From Caballeronia ptereochthonis (GTDB taxonomy: Bacteria > Pseudomonadota > Gammaproteobacteria > Burkholderiales > Burkholderiaceae): a stretch of DNA of 64,000 bases. Within the stretch, counting starts at the first letter, position 1. Every line of letters starts with the position of its first letter. The position numbers and the translations under genes were made by a program. The notes beneath the pieces were generated by a model. That model worked only from the letters and a program-made list of their open reading frames with translations, was not told the DNA's origin and made no database searches. Positions 17,726 through 28,136 of this stretch are shown here, one piece after another. The stretch spans positions 186,001 through 250,000 of the forward strand of contig NZ_FCOB02000002.1 of the NCBI RefSeq assembly GCF_001545075.1, given 5' to 3'.

Positions 17726-18171
17726 GTCCCTGATTCCTCCTGCAATGCACGGCTCGTGGCCGGCGCGAACTGCTCGAGTGCGCGGGCGATGTCGCCGGGA
17801 ATGTCGATCGAACGGCCATCGTCGAGCGATGTCGTCACCAGAACCTGCTTTGCGCGAAAGCGCACTTCGTCGCCGCAACGGCACACGATGTCGATGCGGA
17901 TCGAGCGTCGTCCCACGGAGTCGATGGCGAGCGACAGCGTCACCGTTTCACCCATGCGGCTCGGCCGCGAGAACTCGCAACCGAGCTTGACGATGGGAAG
18001 GCCCACGCGGCGCACGGTGATCATGTGCGCGTAGTCGATGCGTAGCGCGTCGTTGAACCAATCCTCGACGAGCGCGTTCGTCATCACGAGGTATTGCGGA
18101 AAATAGACGATGCCCGCCGGGTCGCAGTGAGCGAAGCGGATGCGCATCGGCATGTCGAAGGTTCGGCTCAT
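17722..18171 (-). CDS. Acyl-CoA thioesterase, 4-hydroxybenzoyl-CoA thioesterase family
   Basis: A 149-residue single hot-dog domain. The catalytic segment [16 protein letters not shown] (D17 as the acid) matches 4-hydroxybenzoyl-CoA thioesterase of the Pseudomonas type. It overlaps both neighbours by 4 bp, within the acyl-CoA operon. It may release stalled CoA thioesters or a hydroxylated aromatic acid. Confidence 0.87.
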   Translation of the reverse strand: MSRTFDMPMRIRFAHCDPAGIVYFPQYLVMTNALVEDWFNDALRIDYAHMITVRRVGLPIVKLGCEFSRPSRMGETVTLSLAIDSVGRRSIRIDIVCRCGDEVRFRAKQVLVTTSLDDGRSIDIPGDIARALEQFAPATSRALQEESGT

Positions 18172-19349
18172 CGCTGGCGTGCTCCGTGCGCTTTCAATAC
18201 GTCTCGTCCGACGATCAACTGTTGAACTTCGGTCGCGCCTTCATAGATGCGCAGGGCGCGGATCTCGCGATAGAGCGATTCGACCGCCATGCCGGATTTC
18301 ACGCCGAGGCCGCCCCACAACTGGACGGCCGCGTCGATGACCTGCTGCGCGCCTTCGCTCGCATGCCACTTCGCCATTGCCGCTTCGCGCGTGACGTTTT
18401 CGCCCCGATCGCGCAGCCATGCGGCGCGGTAGACGAGCAGCGCGCTGGTGTCGATGGTGAGCGCCATCTGCGCGAGCTTCGCTTGCGTCAGTTGAAAATC
18501 GCCGAGCGTCTGGCCGAACATCTTGCGCGATGCGGCGCGCGCGAGCCCTTCCTGCATCGCGTGGCGCGCAAAGCCGAGCGACGCCGCCGCGACCGACGTG
18601 CGGAAGATGTCGAGCGTGCGCATCGCGATCTTGAAGCCTTCGCCCGCCGCACCGAGCATCTGGCTGCGCGGCACGCGCGCGTCGGCGAAGTGCAGGCGCG
18701 CGAGCGGATGGGGCGCAATCACGTCGATGCGTTCGGCGATTTCGAGCCCCGGCGTATCCGCATCGACGATGAACGCGGTGATGCCGCGAGAACCCGGCGC
18801 TTCGCCGGTGCGCGCGAACACGACATAGAAGTCCGCGATGCCGCCGTTCGAGATCCAGGTCTTGTCGCCGTTCAGTATGCAGGCGTCGCCATCGAAGCGC
18901 GCATCGAGCGACATCGCCGCGACGTCGGAGCCTGCTTCGGGCTCCGACAAGGCGAACGCCGCCAGAGCCGTGCCGTTCGCGACGCGCGGCAGATAGCGCT
19001 CCTTTTGCTCGTCGGTGCCGGTGAGCGAGATGGCGCCGGAACCGAGCCCTTGCATCGCGAACGCGAAATCGGCGAGGCCGTCGTGTTTCGCGAGCGTTTC
19101 GCGCAGGAGGCACACGGCGCGTGTATCGATCGTGTCGTTCGATGCGCCGTATCGCGTGCCGCCGATGCAATGCGCAAGCCAGCCCGCATCGCCCAGCATG
19201 CGCACGAGGCGCTTGCACGCCGCATCGGTGTCGGCGTGATCGACGTGCGCCAGATGACGCTCGGCCCAGGCATCGACATCGCGCGCGAGTTCGCGATGCC
19301 GTTCCTCGAAGAAAGGCCACGCGAGCGCGCTGTGTGGATCGACGTTCAA
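18168..19349 (-). CDS. Acyl-CoA dehydrogenase
   Basis: A 393-residue FAD flavoprotein of the ACAD family. Segments [15 protein letters not shown] and [22 protein letters not shown] form the FAD/acyl-CoA site, and the C-terminal [26 protein letters not shown] is the second FAD signature. The base position near IYEGATEVQ has no separate Glu upstream that can be assigned with certainty. It would oxidise an alicyclic acyl-CoA after ring reduction. It overlaps the thioesterase by 4 bp and starts 1 bp after the hydratase stop. Confidence 0.9.
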   Translation of the reverse strand: MNVDPHSALAWPFFEERHRELARDVDAWAERHLAHVDHADTDAACKRLVRMLGDAGWLAHCIGGTRYGASNDTIDTRAVCLLRETLAKHDGLADFAFAMQGLGSGAISLTGTDEQKERYLPRVANGTALAAFALSEPEAGSDVAAMSLDARFDGDACILNGDKTWISNGGIADFYVVFARTGEAPGSRGITAFIVDADTPGLEIAERIDVIAPHPLARLHFADARVPRSQMLGAAGEGFKIAMRTLDIFRTSVAAASLGFARHAMQEGLARAASRKMFGQTLGDFQLTQAKLAQMALTIDTSALLVYRAAWLRDRGENVTREAAMAKWHASEGAQQVIDAAVQLWGGLGVKSGMAVESLYREIRALRIYEGATEVQQLIVGRDVLKAHGARQR

Positions 19350-19350
19350 T

Positions 19351-20202
19351 TCAGTCTCCTTCGAACGCGGGGCGCGTCTTCGCGGCGAATGCGCGGTAAG
19401 CGCGCTCGAAATCGCGCGTGCTCATGCAGATGGCTTGCGCCTGCGCTTCGGATTCGATCGCTTCGTCGATGCTCATGCTCCATTCCTGATGCAGCATCTT
19501 CTTCGTGATGCCGTGCGCGAAGGTCGGGCCCGCGACGAGTTCGGATGCGAGCGTGGCGGCTTCGTCGAGCAGGGAATCGGGCGCGCAGAGGCGGTTGTAG
19601 AAGCCCCAGTCGTAGCCTTCGTCGCCGGTCGCGGCGCGGCCCGTGAAGAGCAGTTCCGCCGCGCGCCCCTGACCGATGATGCGCGGCAGGATCGAGCACG
19701 CGCCCATGTCGCAGCCGGCGAGACCGACACGCGCGAACAGGAACGCGAGCTTGCTGCGCGCGGTGCCGAGGCGCATGTCGGAGGCCATCGCGAGAATCGC
19801 GCCCGCGCCCGCGCATACGCCGTCGACCGCCGCGATGACCGGTTGCGGGCAGTGACGCATCGCCTTGACGAGATCGCCCGTCATGCGCGTGAAGAGCAGC
19901 AGTTCGGGCATCGGCAGATCGATGAGCGGCGCGATGATTTCGTGCACGTCGCCGCCGGAGCAGAAGTTCCCGCCCGCGCCATGGATCACGACGGCTTTCA
20001 CGTCGGTCGCATACGCGAGCTGACGAAACAGATCGCGCAGTTCCGCATACGATTCGAAAGTCAGCGGGTTCTTGCGCTCGGGGCGATTCAGCGTGATGGT
20101 CGCGACGCCGTTCGTCACGGACCAGAGGAAATGCTTCACGCGATACGCGGCGAGCGTGGTGCGGTTGCCGGCGAGAAGCGCGTCGGCGGGGGATGAGGTC
20201 AT
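19351..20202 (-). CDS. Enoyl-CoA hydratase/isomerase family protein
   Basis: A 283-residue crotonase-fold protein. The oxyanion-hole segments are [15 protein letters not shown] and [23 protein letters not shown]. The usual catalytic glutamates appear replaced: GRVGLA-type region reads [21 protein letters not shown], lacking the standard EIxLG glutamate. It may therefore hydrolyse, isomerise or open a ring rather than hydrate. RBS GAAGGAGA lies upstream of ATG 20202. It belongs to the aminobenzoyl-CoA operon. Confidence 0.88.
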   Translation of the reverse strand: MTSSPADALLAGNRTTLAAYRVKHFLWSVTNGVATITLNRPERKNPLTFESYAELRDLFRQLAYATDVKAVVIHGAGGNFCSGGDVHEIIAPLIDLPMPELLLFTRMTGDLVKAMRHCPQPVIAAVDGVCAGAGAILAMASDMRLGTARSKLAFLFARVGLAGCDMGACSILPRIIGQGRAAELLFTGRAATGDEGYDWGFYNRLCAPDSLLDEAATLASELVAGPTFAHGITKKMLHQEWSMSIDEAIESEAQAQAICMSTRDFERAYRAFAAKTRPAFEGD

Positions 20203-20213
20203 GAACGTCTCCT

Positions 20214-20774
20214 TCAGTCTTTGAGCGTCTTTAGCAGATGCTGCTTCAGCTTGCCGAGCCGCTGATGCGTCTGCGATTTCTCGTTCAATTCGAGGCCGCC
20301 GAACATCTCGACGACCCATTGCTCGTGTGCGGTCGCCATCTTGTCGAACGCCGCGCGGCCTTGCGGCGTGAGGCGCACGCTGATCGATCGGCGGTCGTTC
20401 GGATCGGTATCGCGCGACACCAGGCCTTCCTTCTCCAATTGATCCGTGATGCCCGTCACGTTGCCGCCCGTGACCATCATGCGGCGCGAGAGCTCGGTCA
20501 TCTTCAGGCCTTCGGGATGGCGTTCGAGCTGCGCCATCAGGTCGAAGCGCGGCAAGGTGGTATCGAACTCGGTGCGCAGGCGCTTGCGCAATTCGGCCTG
20601 CACGAGGTTCGTCGTGGTCAGCATGCGCAGCCACAGGCGCAGGCCCATGTGGCTGTCGGCGCCCGTGCTCATTTCCAGATCGACGACGTTGTCCGCCGGC
20701 TTCTCGATGCCCTTGCGGGGTGCTTTCGCTTCCGTCGCGGGAGTCGTCTTCTTGCTGCGTGCGGCGTTGGTCAC
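20214..20774 (-). CDS. MarR family transcriptional regulator
   Basis: A 186-residue regulator with a long charged N-terminal tail (about 40 residues, [15 protein letters not shown]) and a winged helix: [58 protein letters not shown]. The start is GTG 20774, overlapping the SDR stop as GTGA, with GGAGA about 7 bp upstream. MarR repressors of aromatic operons usually release DNA on binding the CoA thioester. It lies inside the operon it likely controls through the dyad at 23957-23991. Confidence 0.89.
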   Translation of the reverse strand: MTNAARSKKTTPATEAKAPRKGIEKPADNVVDLEMSTGADSHMGLRLWLRMLTTTNLVQAELRKRLRTEFDTTLPRFDLMAQLERHPEGLKMTELSRRMMVTGGNVTGITDQLEKEGLVSRDTDPNDRRSISVRLTPQGRAAFDKMATAHEQWVVEMFGGLELNEKSQTHQRLGKLKQHLLKTLKD

Positions 20775-21544
20775 GTCACTTCTCCACCGGATACGGAAAT
20801 GGATTGGCCGTTCATTGCTTCGGAGCCGGGCGCGCAGAGCCACAGCACCGCGTTCGCGACTTCTTCCGGCTGCACGAAACGGCGTTGCGGGTTGCTGCGC
20901 ACGAGCGCATCGCGCGCGTCCTGTTCGCTGCGCGAGGTCTTCGCCATGATCTGGTCGAGCGATGCGCGCAGCAGCTCCGTTTCGGTGTAGCCGGGACATA
21001 CCGCGTTGACCGTGATGCCTTTCGTCGCGACTTCGGCGGCGAGCGCGCGCGTGAGGCCGATCACGCCGTGCTTCGCCGCGCAATATGCGGCGACATACGC
21101 ATAGCCGATCTGACCCGCCGTGCTCGCGACATTGACGATGCGTCCGTATCCGCGTTCGAGCATCGCAGGCAGCACGGCGCGCGTGCACAGGAACACGCCG
21201 GTGAGGTTCACGTCGAGCATGCGTTGCCACAGTGCGGCATCGGTGTGCGTGAAGGGCGCGGCGTGAGCGTGGCCCGCGTTGTTGACGAGCAGGTCGACGG
21301 GGCCGTGCAATTCGACGGCGCGCGCGAAGGCTTCGCCGACGGCGGCTTCGTTGGTCACGTCGACGCTCACGCATGCAACGTGGACGCTGGCGCGCATCGC
21401 GTCGCGCTGCGCTTCGAGGCGCCTGATGTCGCGGCCCATCAGCGTGAGGCGCGCGCCCGCATGCGCGAGCGCTTCGGCGCACGACGCGCCGATGCCGCTG
21501 CCTCCGCCCGTCACCACCGCGTGCTTGTCGGCAAGAGAGATCAT
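20771..21544 (-). CDS. SDR oxidoreductase, 3-hydroxyacyl-CoA dehydrogenase type
   Basis: A 257-residue short-chain dehydrogenase. It has the cofactor loop TGGGSGIG (12-19), NNAGHA, catalytic Ser in [23 protein letters not shown] (YxxxK present), and a C-terminal SVSGGEVT. D after MGR (MGRDI) does not clearly fix NAD versus NADP. It probably oxidises the hydroxyacyl-CoA in aminobenzoyl-CoA breakdown. It starts 2 bp after the abmA stop. Confidence 0.9.
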   Translation of the reverse strand: MISLADKHAVVTGGGSGIGASCAEALAHAGARLTLMGRDIRRLEAQRDAMRASVHVACVSVDVTNEAAVGEAFARAVELHGPVDLLVNNAGHAHAAPFTHTDAALWQRMLDVNLTGVFLCTRAVLPAMLERGYGRIVNVASTAGQIGYAYVAAYCAAKHGVIGLTRALAAEVATKGITVNAVCPGYTETELLRASLDQIMAKTSRSEQDARDALVRSNPQRRFVQPEEVANAVLWLCAPGSEAMNGQSISVSGGEVT

Positions 21545-21546
21545 GA

Positions 21547-23931
21547 TCAGACGGTTCCTTCGGCGCGTTGCGCGCGTTCTTGCGGCGTGAGTCGTGCATT
21601 GTCGGCGGCCATCGCGCGTTCGCGTTCCAGATTGCGTTCCAGTTGCGACTTCGCGGCCGCGTATTGCTTGGGCCAGGCAACATCGAAGTAGCCGATCTTC
21701 GCGGCTTCGTTCAGCGTCCAGGACGGATTCGCGAGATGCGGACGCGCCACCGCACACAGATCGGCGCGTCCCGCCGCGATGATGCTGTTCACGTGATCCG
21801 CTTCCGATATCGCGCCGACCGCGATCGTCGCGATGCCCGCTTCGTTGCGGATGCGATCGGCGAACGGCGTCTGGAACATGCGGCCGTACACGGGCTTTTC
21901 GTCCTTGCTGACCTGTCCCGACGATACATCGATCATGTCCGCGCCGGCTGCCTTGAATGCGCGTGCGATTTCCACGGCATCGTCGGGCGTCGTGCCGCCA
22001 TCGACCCAGTCGTGCGCCGAGATGCGCACGGACATCGGCTTGTCTTGGGGCCATGCCGCGCGCATGGCCTTGAAGACCTGCAGCGGATAGCGCAGCCGGT
22101 TTTCGAGCGAGCCGCCGTATTCGTCGGGGCGATGATTGGTCAGCGGCGAGAGGAAGCTCGACAGGAAATAGCCGTGCGCGCAGTGCAGCTCCAGCCAGTC
22201 GAAGCCCGCCTGCGCGGCCATTTCGGTGGCGCGCACGAACTGCGTTTCTATCTCGCGCAGATCATCATGCGACGCCTCACGCGACCATTGGCTCACGCCC
22301 CGCAGATACTGTTGCGGCGATGCGGAGACCAGCGGCCAGTTGCCCTCGGGTAGCGGCTGATCGATGCCTTCCCAGCTCACGCGCGTCGAGGCCTTCGCGC
22401 CCGCGTGACCGAGCTGCATGCCGATCTTCGCATCCGATTGCGCGTGCACGAAATCCACGATGCGTTTCCATGCCTGAAGGTGCCCGGGTGCATACATGCC
22501 GGGACATCCCGGCGTGATCCGCGCCTCGGGCGAGACGCAGGTCATCTCCGTCATGACGAGCGAGGCGCCGCCCATCGCGCGCGCGCCGAGATGCATCAGG
22601 TGATAGTCGCCGGCGACGCCATCGACGGCGGAATATTGCGCCATGGGCGAAACGACCACGCGATTCTTCAGCGTGACGCCGCGCAGCCTGAAGGGCGTGA
22701 ACATCGGCGGAACGGAACGCTTGTCCGCAGCGCGCTCGAGTCCGGCGCGTCCGGCGAGCCAGTCCTCGAACGAGGCGAGATAACGCGCGTCGCGTTCGCG
22801 CAGGTTTTCATGCGAAATGCGCTGCGAGCGCGTGAGCAGCGAGTACGCGAACTGCTCCGGCTCGAACGAGGCGTAGCGGTCGACATGTTCGAACCATTCC
22901 GTCGAGTTGCGCGCCGCGTTCTGGATGCGCAGCACATCGACGCTGCGGACCTGCGTGTAGTGCGCGAGCGCGCCTTCGAGATCGCCGTCCTGCCTGGCGA
23001 ACGCGGTGTCGATGCTGTTCGCGAGCTCGATCGCGTCTTCGAGCGCGAGCTTCGTGCCGGAGCCGATCGAGAAATGCGCGGTGTGCGCGGCATCGCCCAT
23101 CAGAACGACGGGCGTGCGCTTGCCGTTCGCGCCCTTTCTCCAATGCACCCATTCGCGATTCACGACGCGCGGGAAGCGGATCCATTGCGCCGAGCCGCGC
23201 AGATGGGACGCATTCGACATCAGCGAATGTCCGTCGAGATACTTCGCGAAGAGCTTTTCGCAGAACGCGATGCCTTCTTCCTTGCTCATGTCGGCGAGCC
23301 CGGCCGCGCGCCATACGCGCTCCGGCGTTTCGACGATGAACGTCGACGTGTTTTCGTCGAAGCGATATGCATGCGCCTGGAACCAGCCCCATTCGGTCTT
23401 TTCGAAGGCGAACGTGAAGGCGTCGAAGCACTTGTTCGTGCCGAGCCACACGAAGCGGCAATCGCGCATGTCGATGTCGGGCTGATACGTGGACGCGTAT
23501 TTCTGGCGGACCGCGCTGTTCGCGCCGTCGCTCGCGATGATGAGATCGGCGTCGTAGTCATCGTCGTCGACCACGTGCATTTCGAAGACAAGCTTCACGC
23601 CGAGTTCCTCGCAACGCGCCTGCAGGATATTCAGCAGACGTTTGCGGCCGATGCCGCAGAAGCCGTGACCCGACGAGCCGATCGTGCGGCCGTCGATATG
23701 GACCTCGATGTCGTCCCAGTGCTTGAAGGCGTCGAGGATGGCGTCGGCGCTTTGCGGGTCGGCGGCGCGCAGGTTGCCCAGGGTCTGGTCCGAGAAGACG
23801 ACGCCCCAGCCGAAGGTGTCGTAGGGGCGGTTGCGCTCGACGACGGTGATGTCGTAGGCGGGGTGGCGGCGTTTCATCAACAGGCCGAAATAGAGGCCCG
23901 CCGGGCCGCCGCCAATGCAGACGATGCGCAT
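21547..23931 (-). CDS. abmA: 2-aminobenzoyl-CoA monooxygenase/reductase-type fusion flavoprotein
   Basis: A 794-residue fusion. Residues 1 to about 390 are an FAD aromatic hydroxylase ([12 protein letters not shown] at 7-18, [28 protein letters not shown]). Residues from about 405 to 785 are an old-yellow-enzyme-type FMN domain ([39 protein letters not shown]). This architecture is 2-aminobenzoyl-CoA monooxygenase/reductase, also annotated as salicylyl-CoA 5-hydroxylase/oxidoreductase. It hydroxylates and then reduces the ring of the CoA ester. It is the first gene of the operon behind a clear promoter. Confidence 0.92.
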   Translation of the reverse strand: MRIVCIGGGPAGLYFGLLMKRRHPAYDITVVERNRPYDTFGWGVVFSDQTLGNLRAADPQSADAILDAFKHWDDIEVHIDGRTIGSSGHGFCGIGRKRLLNILQARCEELGVKLVFEMHVVDDDDYDADLIIASDGANSAVRQKYASTYQPDIDMRDCRFVWLGTNKCFDAFTFAFEKTEWGWFQAHAYRFDENTSTFIVETPERVWRAAGLADMSKEEGIAFCEKLFAKYLDGHSLMSNASHLRGSAQWIRFPRVVNREWVHWRKGANGKRTPVVLMGDAAHTAHFSIGSGTKLALEDAIELANSIDTAFARQDGDLEGALAHYTQVRSVDVLRIQNAARNSTEWFEHVDRYASFEPEQFAYSLLTRSQRISHENLRERDARYLASFEDWLAGRAGLERAADKRSVPPMFTPFRLRGVTLKNRVVVSPMAQYSAVDGVAGDYHLMHLGARAMGGASLVMTEMTCVSPEARITPGCPGMYAPGHLQAWKRIVDFVHAQSDAKIGMQLGHAGAKASTRVSWEGIDQPLPEGNWPLVSASPQQYLRGVSQWSREASHDDLREIETQFVRATEMAAQAGFDWLELHCAHGYFLSSFLSPLTNHRPDEYGGSLENRLRYPLQVFKAMRAAWPQDKPMSVRISAHDWVDGGTTPDDAVEIARAFKAAGADMIDVSSGQVSKDEKPVYGRMFQTPFADRIRNEAGIATIAVGAISEADHVNSIIAAGRADLCAVARPHLANPSWTLNEAAKIGYFDVAWPKQYAAAKSQLERNLERERAMAADNARLTPQERAQRAEGTV

Positions 23932-23956
23932 GTGTGTCTCCGACTCGTGTAGCTCG

Positions 23957-23992
23957 TGACATTAATTTAGGTTTATATAGTTTAAATGTCAA
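23957..23992 (-). promoter_or_regulatory. Promoter and dyad operator of the aminobenzoyl-CoA operon
   Basis: On the minus strand TTGACA (23987-23992) is followed after 17 bp by TAAATT (23964-23969). A 7-bp inverted repeat, TGACATT (23957-23963) and AATGTCA (23985-23991), brackets the spacer and overlaps the -35 box. The stretch is strikingly AT-rich against its surroundings. MarR repressors bind such dyads, and the operon carries its own marR gene. Confidence 0.7.
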
Positions 23993-24047
23993 GTAAAAAC
24001 GGAGTCGAATATTCGCGGCCCGGAGGTCGTTGACGCAGGAGAATCGG

Positions 24048-24220
24048 ATCACGCGCAATCCGATGATCGTGATGCCCCGCATGCGGCTGACGCGGCAGTT
24101 GAGCGAGCGCGGCTGCGTGGTGTCCGAGCGCTCGGTCGACGCACTCGTCTGCCGTCTCAGCGTCGAGGACGATCCCACGCGGCGCGGGGCAGCGCGCCGC
24201 GTTTCAGGGGCGCAGGTCGA
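24048..24220 (+). pseudogene. Possible remnant of an OmpR-type DNA-binding domain
   Basis: One frame reads RQLSERGCVVSERSVDALVCRLSVEDDPTRRGAARRV. This resembles the recognition-helix part of an OmpR-family winged helix (ERSVDVLVxRLRxKVEDDPxxPRxIxTV), with decayed ends and no start or receiver domain. The match is short and could be chance. Nothing else is seen between the aminobenzoate promoter and the DUF4148 gene. Confidence 0.22.
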
Positions 24221-24284
24221 GTGGCCGCGCAGTGCGCCTTCCCGAGCGGAGCCGGGTTGCGGCGGGCGGCTGGCGGACGCGCGT

Positions 24285-24599
24285 TCAATGGTGAGCGTAG
24301 ATGGACTGCGCGTCGTTCGACGCGAGCGGGCCGCCGGCCTGCGACATGCCTGTCGTCACGCCGCCGACCGACGCCGCCTCGGGCGTCTGGCCGTGCGCCG
24401 CAATCTTCGCCTCGGCCGCCTGGATGTCGGCGGGATAGTACGGATCGACCGCCGCCGGACGATAACCTGCTTGTTCGACCCGGACGAGATCGGCTCGCAC
24501 CTCGGCGCGAGTCACCGGCGCATTGTCGGCTTGGGCAAACGCGAATGCAGGCGCGCTCAGCGCACAGGCAATCAGTACGGTCTTGATCAGTGTCTTCAT
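24285..24599 (-). CDS. DUF4148 domain-containing exported protein
   Basis: A 104-residue protein with signal peptide MKTLIKTVLIACALSAPAFAFA and the DUF4148 core VTRAEVRADLVRVEQAGYRPAAVDPYYPADIQAAEAKIA. The family is abundant in Burkholderia relatives and has no known function. AAGGGAA precedes ATG 24599. It is monocistronic. Confidence 0.88.
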   Translation of the reverse strand: MKTLIKTVLIACALSAPAFAFAQADNAPVTRAEVRADLVRVEQAGYRPAAVDPYYPADIQAAEAKIAAHGQTPEAASVGGVTTGMSQAGGPLASNDAQSIYAHH

Positions 24600-24920
24600 G
24601 ATGGATTCCCTTCGAGAGCGTAGCGGCCGCATTCACCATGAATGAGGCCTCGAGCCTCTCCATCGGCGTCGATGAAGAGTTGTCCTCATTCTCGGCAGCG
24701 GCGCCTGTCCCGATGCTGACCCGCTCGTTACAAGATCGTTATCTTTTCCGGCGGCCGCGGCGCGCCTGCTGCCGCTGGTGGGCGTCGGGCCAGATAACAG
24801 ACTTGTAATTTGCCGGTCAGCCACGGGCAAATGCCCGCCCGTCAAACTGTGCACCACGTAAGGCCTCGATGCGCGCCGTGGCGCCCGGGGCCAAGCACAG
24901 CCTCTCCTCAAGGAATCGTC
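24600..24920. other. 321-bp regulatory gap before the RND efflux operon
   Basis: No gene is seen. The stretch carries the inverted repeat described separately and, at about 24826-24838, a small hairpin GGGCAAATGCCC. It must hold promoters for the divergent DUF4148 gene and the efflux operon; no textbook -35/-10 pair stands out. Confidence 0.5.
24728..24808. promoter_or_regulatory. Widely spaced inverted repeat, candidate response-regulator sites
   Basis: TTACAAGATCGTTATC (24728-24743) and GATAACAGACTTGTAA (24793-24808) are inverted copies matching at 13 of 16 positions, separated by 49 bp of GC-rich DNA. They lie 113-193 bp before the efflux permease start. They are plausible binding sites for the CusR/CzcR-like regulator encoded beyond the operon, or a regulatory hairpin. 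Confidence 0.45.
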
Positions 24921-27900
24921 ATGTGGATCGTCAGACTGGCCCTTCGGCGGCCCTATACCTTCGTCGTTCTCGCCGTCCTGCTGTTCATCCTGGGACCGAT
25001 TGCGATCATGCGAACGCCGACGGACATCTTTCCGAACATCGACATTCCGGTCGTCAGCATCGTGTGGACGTACAACGGCTTTTCCGCGGAGGACATGGCC
25101 AACCGGATCACGTCGAACTACGAGCGCGCGCTCACGTCCGACGTCGACGATATCGAGCATATCGAGTCGCAATCGCTCAACGGCGTATCGGTCGTCAAGA
25201 TCTTCTTTCACCCCGGCGCCGACATCAACCGCGCGATCGCCGAAGCCGCATCGAACTCCGCGTCGATCCTGCGTGTCCTGCCGCCCGGCACCTTGCCGCC
25301 GAACATCATCACGTACAACGCGTCGACGGTGCCGGTACTGCAACTCGGCCTTTCGAGCGACACGCTGCCGGAGCAGACGCTCTACGACCTGGGCAACAGC
25401 TTCATCCGCACGCAGCTCGCGACCGTGCAAGGCGCCGCCGTGCCGCTGCCTTACGGCGGCAAGATCCGTCAGATCATGGTCCAGCTCGATCCTCGCGCGC
25501 TGCAGGCGAAGGGGCTTGCGCCGATCGATGTCGTCAACGCGGTCAACGCGCAAAACCTGATTCTTCCGGGCGGCACCGCGAAAATCGGCAAACGCGAGTA
25601 CAACGTCGAGATGAACGGCAGTACGCGCACGGTCGAGGCGCTCAACAATTTGCCGATCAAGACCGTCAACGGCACCGTGGTCTACGTGCGGGACGTCGCG
25701 CACGTGATCGACGGCTTCGCGCCGCAAACCAATATCGTGCGCAGCGACGGCAAGCGCGCCGCGTTGCTGCAAGTCGAGAAGACCGGCAGCGCATCGACCC
25801 TCACGATCATCCAGCAGGTCAGGGCGATGCTGCCGAAGATCGCCGCGGGCCTGCCGAAGGCGCTCACGATCACACCGCTTTCCGATCAGTCGGTGTTCGT
25901 GAAGTCGGCGATTTCGGGCGTCGTGCGCGAAGCGCTGATCGCCGCCTGCCTGACGGCCTCGATGATCCTGCTCTTTCTCGGCAGCTGGCGTGCGACGCTG
26001 ATCATCGCGATCTCGATTCCCCTCTCGGTGCTGACCTCGCTGATCGCGCTCGCCGCCCTCGGGCAGACGATCAACATCATGACGCTCGGCGGCCTCGCGC
26101 TGGCGGTCGGCATACTCGTCGACGACGCGACCGTCGCGATCGAAAACATCACGCACCACCTCGAAAGCGGCGCGCCGCTGCACGACGCGATCCTCAGCGG
26201 ATCGGGCGAGATCGCGGTGCCTACCTTCGTCTCGACGCTTGCGATCTGCATCGTGTTCGTGCCGATGTTCCTGCTCTCGGGCGTCGCGCGCTATCTGTTC
26301 GTGCCGCTGGCGGAGGCCGTGGTGTTCGCGATGTGCGCGTCGTACTTCTTCTCGCGCACGCTGATTCCCACGCTCGCGATGTACCTGATGCGCGCGCCGT
26401 CGAAGGACGGGCAAGCCGCGCGCGGACGCTTCGGCGCGCTGGTGCGGTTTCAGGCCTCGTTCGAACATCGCTTCGAAGCGCTGCGAAATCGCTACCGCGC
26501 CGCGCTGGAGCGGGCGATCGCTGGCCGCCGCCGCTTCATTCCGATCTACCTGGCGCTGTGCGTCGCTTCGCTCGCGCTGCTGCCGTTCACCGGCCGCGAC
26601 TTCTTTCCTTCGATCGACACCGGCGAAATCCGCCTGCATCTGCGCGCGCCGACCGGCACGCGCATCGAGGAAACCGCTCGCATCACCGACGAAGTCGAGG
26701 CAAGGATCCGCACGGTGATCCCGAAGTCCGAGCAGGCGGCCGTGCTCGACAACATCGGCTTGCCGGTGAGCGGCATCAATCTCACCTACGATTCATCCGG
26801 GCCGATCGGTCCCGAAGACGCCGATATTCTGATCACGCTCAAGCCCGACCACCACGCGACCGCCGGGTACGTCGCCAAACTGCGCAACGTGCTGAACGCG
26901 TCGTTTCCCGGCGTCACGTTCGCGTTCCTGCCCGCCGATATCGTGAGCCAGATCCTGAACTTCGGATTGCCCGCTCCGATCGACATCCAGATCGTGGGCA
27001 ACAGGCTCGCGGCCAACCGCGTCGTCGCCGATCGCCTGCTCGGGCAACTGCGCGGCGTGCGCGGCCTCGTCGACGCCCGCATTCAGCAACCGGGCGACGA
27101 GCCGGCCATCAACGTGAACGTCGACCGCACCAAGGCGATGCAGGCGGGCCTCACGCAGCATGACGTCGCGCAGAACCTGCTGATCGCGCTGTCCGGCAGC
27201 TCGCAGACGACACCCAACTTCTGGCTCGATCCGAAGAACGGCGTGAGCTATCCGCTCATGGCCGAAGTGCCGCAGTACGACATTCACTCGCTGCAGACGC
27301 TCGCGAACATTCCGGTGACGACGAACCAGCCCTCGGTCAATCCGCAGAATCAGCTCGGCACGCTCGGCACGATGTCGCGCGTCTCGCAGCAGGCGGTCGT
27401 CTCGCACTACAACGTGCAGCCGGTGCTCGATATCTTCGCGTCGGCACAAGGGCGCGATCTCGGCGGCGTGGCGTCGGACGTGACGCGTCTCGTCGACTCG
27501 GCCCGCGCGCAACTGCCTCCCGGCTCGTCGATCGTGATCCGCGGTCAGGTGCAATCGATGAACCAATCGTTCGAAGGGCTCGGCGTCGGGCTGGTGTTCG
27601 CGATCGCGCTCGTCTACCTGTTGATGGTCGTGAATTTCCAGTCGTGGGTCGATCCGTTCATCATCATCTGCGGCCTGCCCGGCTCGCTCGCGGGCATCGC
27701 GTGGATGCTGTTCTCCACGCACACGACACTGAGCGTGCCCGCGCTTACGGGCACGATCCTGTGCATCGGCATCGCGACGGCGAACAGCATTCTCGTCGTC
27801 AATACCGCGCGCGAGCTGTTGAGCCAGGGCGTCGCCCCGCTCGCCGCGGCGCTCGAAGCGGGCTTCAGCCGCTTCCGTCCGGTGCTGATGACTGCGCTCG

Positions 27901-28112
27901 CGATGCTGATCGGCATGCTGCCGATGGCGCTCGGCCTTGGCGACGGCGGCCAGCAGAATGCGCCGCTCGGACGCGCGGTAATCGGCGGCCTCGCGCTCGG
28001 CACGGTCTCCACGCTGATGTTCGTGCCGGTCGTGTTCGGCCTCGTGCATACGTGGCTCGCCCGCCGTGCCCGCCGCGCCGCCGTCGACACGGCCACCGGA
28101 TACGCCCAATGA
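24921..28112 (+). CDS. RND efflux permease (HAE1/AcrB-like superfamily)
   Basis: A 1063-residue inner-membrane pump with the two-fold RND layout: TM1 (about 13-30), large periplasmic loop, TM2-6, TM7 and a second loop, then TM8-12. The proton-relay acid pair is present in TM4 (LAVGILVDDATVAIENI), so it is a proton antiporter. The heavy-metal (CzcA) DFG-type TM4 signature is absent, pointing to organic substrates. ATG 24921 has AAGGAAT about 6 bp upstream. The adaptor gene follows after 24 bp. Confidence 0.92.
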   Translation: MWIVRLALRRPYTFVVLAVLLFILGPIAIMRTPTDIFPNIDIPVVSIVWTYNGFSAEDMANRITSNYERALTSDVDDIEHIESQSLNGVSVVKIFFHPGADINRAIAEAASNSASILRVLPPGTLPPNIITYNASTVPVLQLGLSSDTLPEQTLYDLGNSFIRTQLATVQGAAVPLPYGGKIRQIMVQLDPRALQAKGLAPIDVVNAVNAQNLILPGGTAKIGKREYNVEMNGSTRTVEALNNLPIKTVNGTVVYVRDVAHVIDGFAPQTNIVRSDGKRAALLQVEKTGSASTLTIIQQVRAMLPKIAAGLPKALTITPLSDQSVFVKSAISGVVREALIAACLTASMILLFLGSWRATLIIAISIPLSVLTSLIALAALGQTINIMTLGGLALAVGILVDDATVAIENITHHLESGAPLHDAILSGSGEIAVPTFVSTLAICIVFVPMFLLSGVARYLFVPLAEAVVFAMCASYFFSRTLIPTLAMYLMRAPSKDGQAARGRFGALVRFQASFEHRFEALRNRYRAALERAIAGRRRFIPIYLALCVASLALLPFTGRDFFPSIDTGEIRLHLRAPTGTRIEETARITDEVEARIRTVIPKSEQAAVLDNIGLPVSGINLTYDSSGPIGPEDADILITLKPDHHATAGYVAKLRNVLNASFPGVTFAFLPADIVSQILNFGLPAPIDIQIVGNRLAANRVVADRLLGQLRGVRGLVDARIQQPGDEPAINVNVDRTKAMQAGLTQHDVAQNLLIALSGSSQTTPNFWLDPKNGVSYPLMAEVPQYDIHSLQTLANIPVTTNQPSVNPQNQLGTLGTMSRVSQQAVVSHYNVQPVLDIFASAQGRDLGGVASDVTRLVDSARAQLPPGSSIVIRGQVQSMNQSFEGLGVGLVFAIALVYLLMVVNFQSWVDPFIIICGLPGSLAGIAWMLFSTHTTLSVPALTGTILCIGIATANSILVVNTARELLSQGVAPLAAALEAGFSRFRPVLMTALAMLIGMLPMALGLGDGGQQNAPLGRAVIGGLALGTVSTLMFVPVVFGLVHTWLARRARRAAVDTATGYAQ

Positions 28113-28136
28113 ATCGAAAGCTCTCAAGGAATCGCC

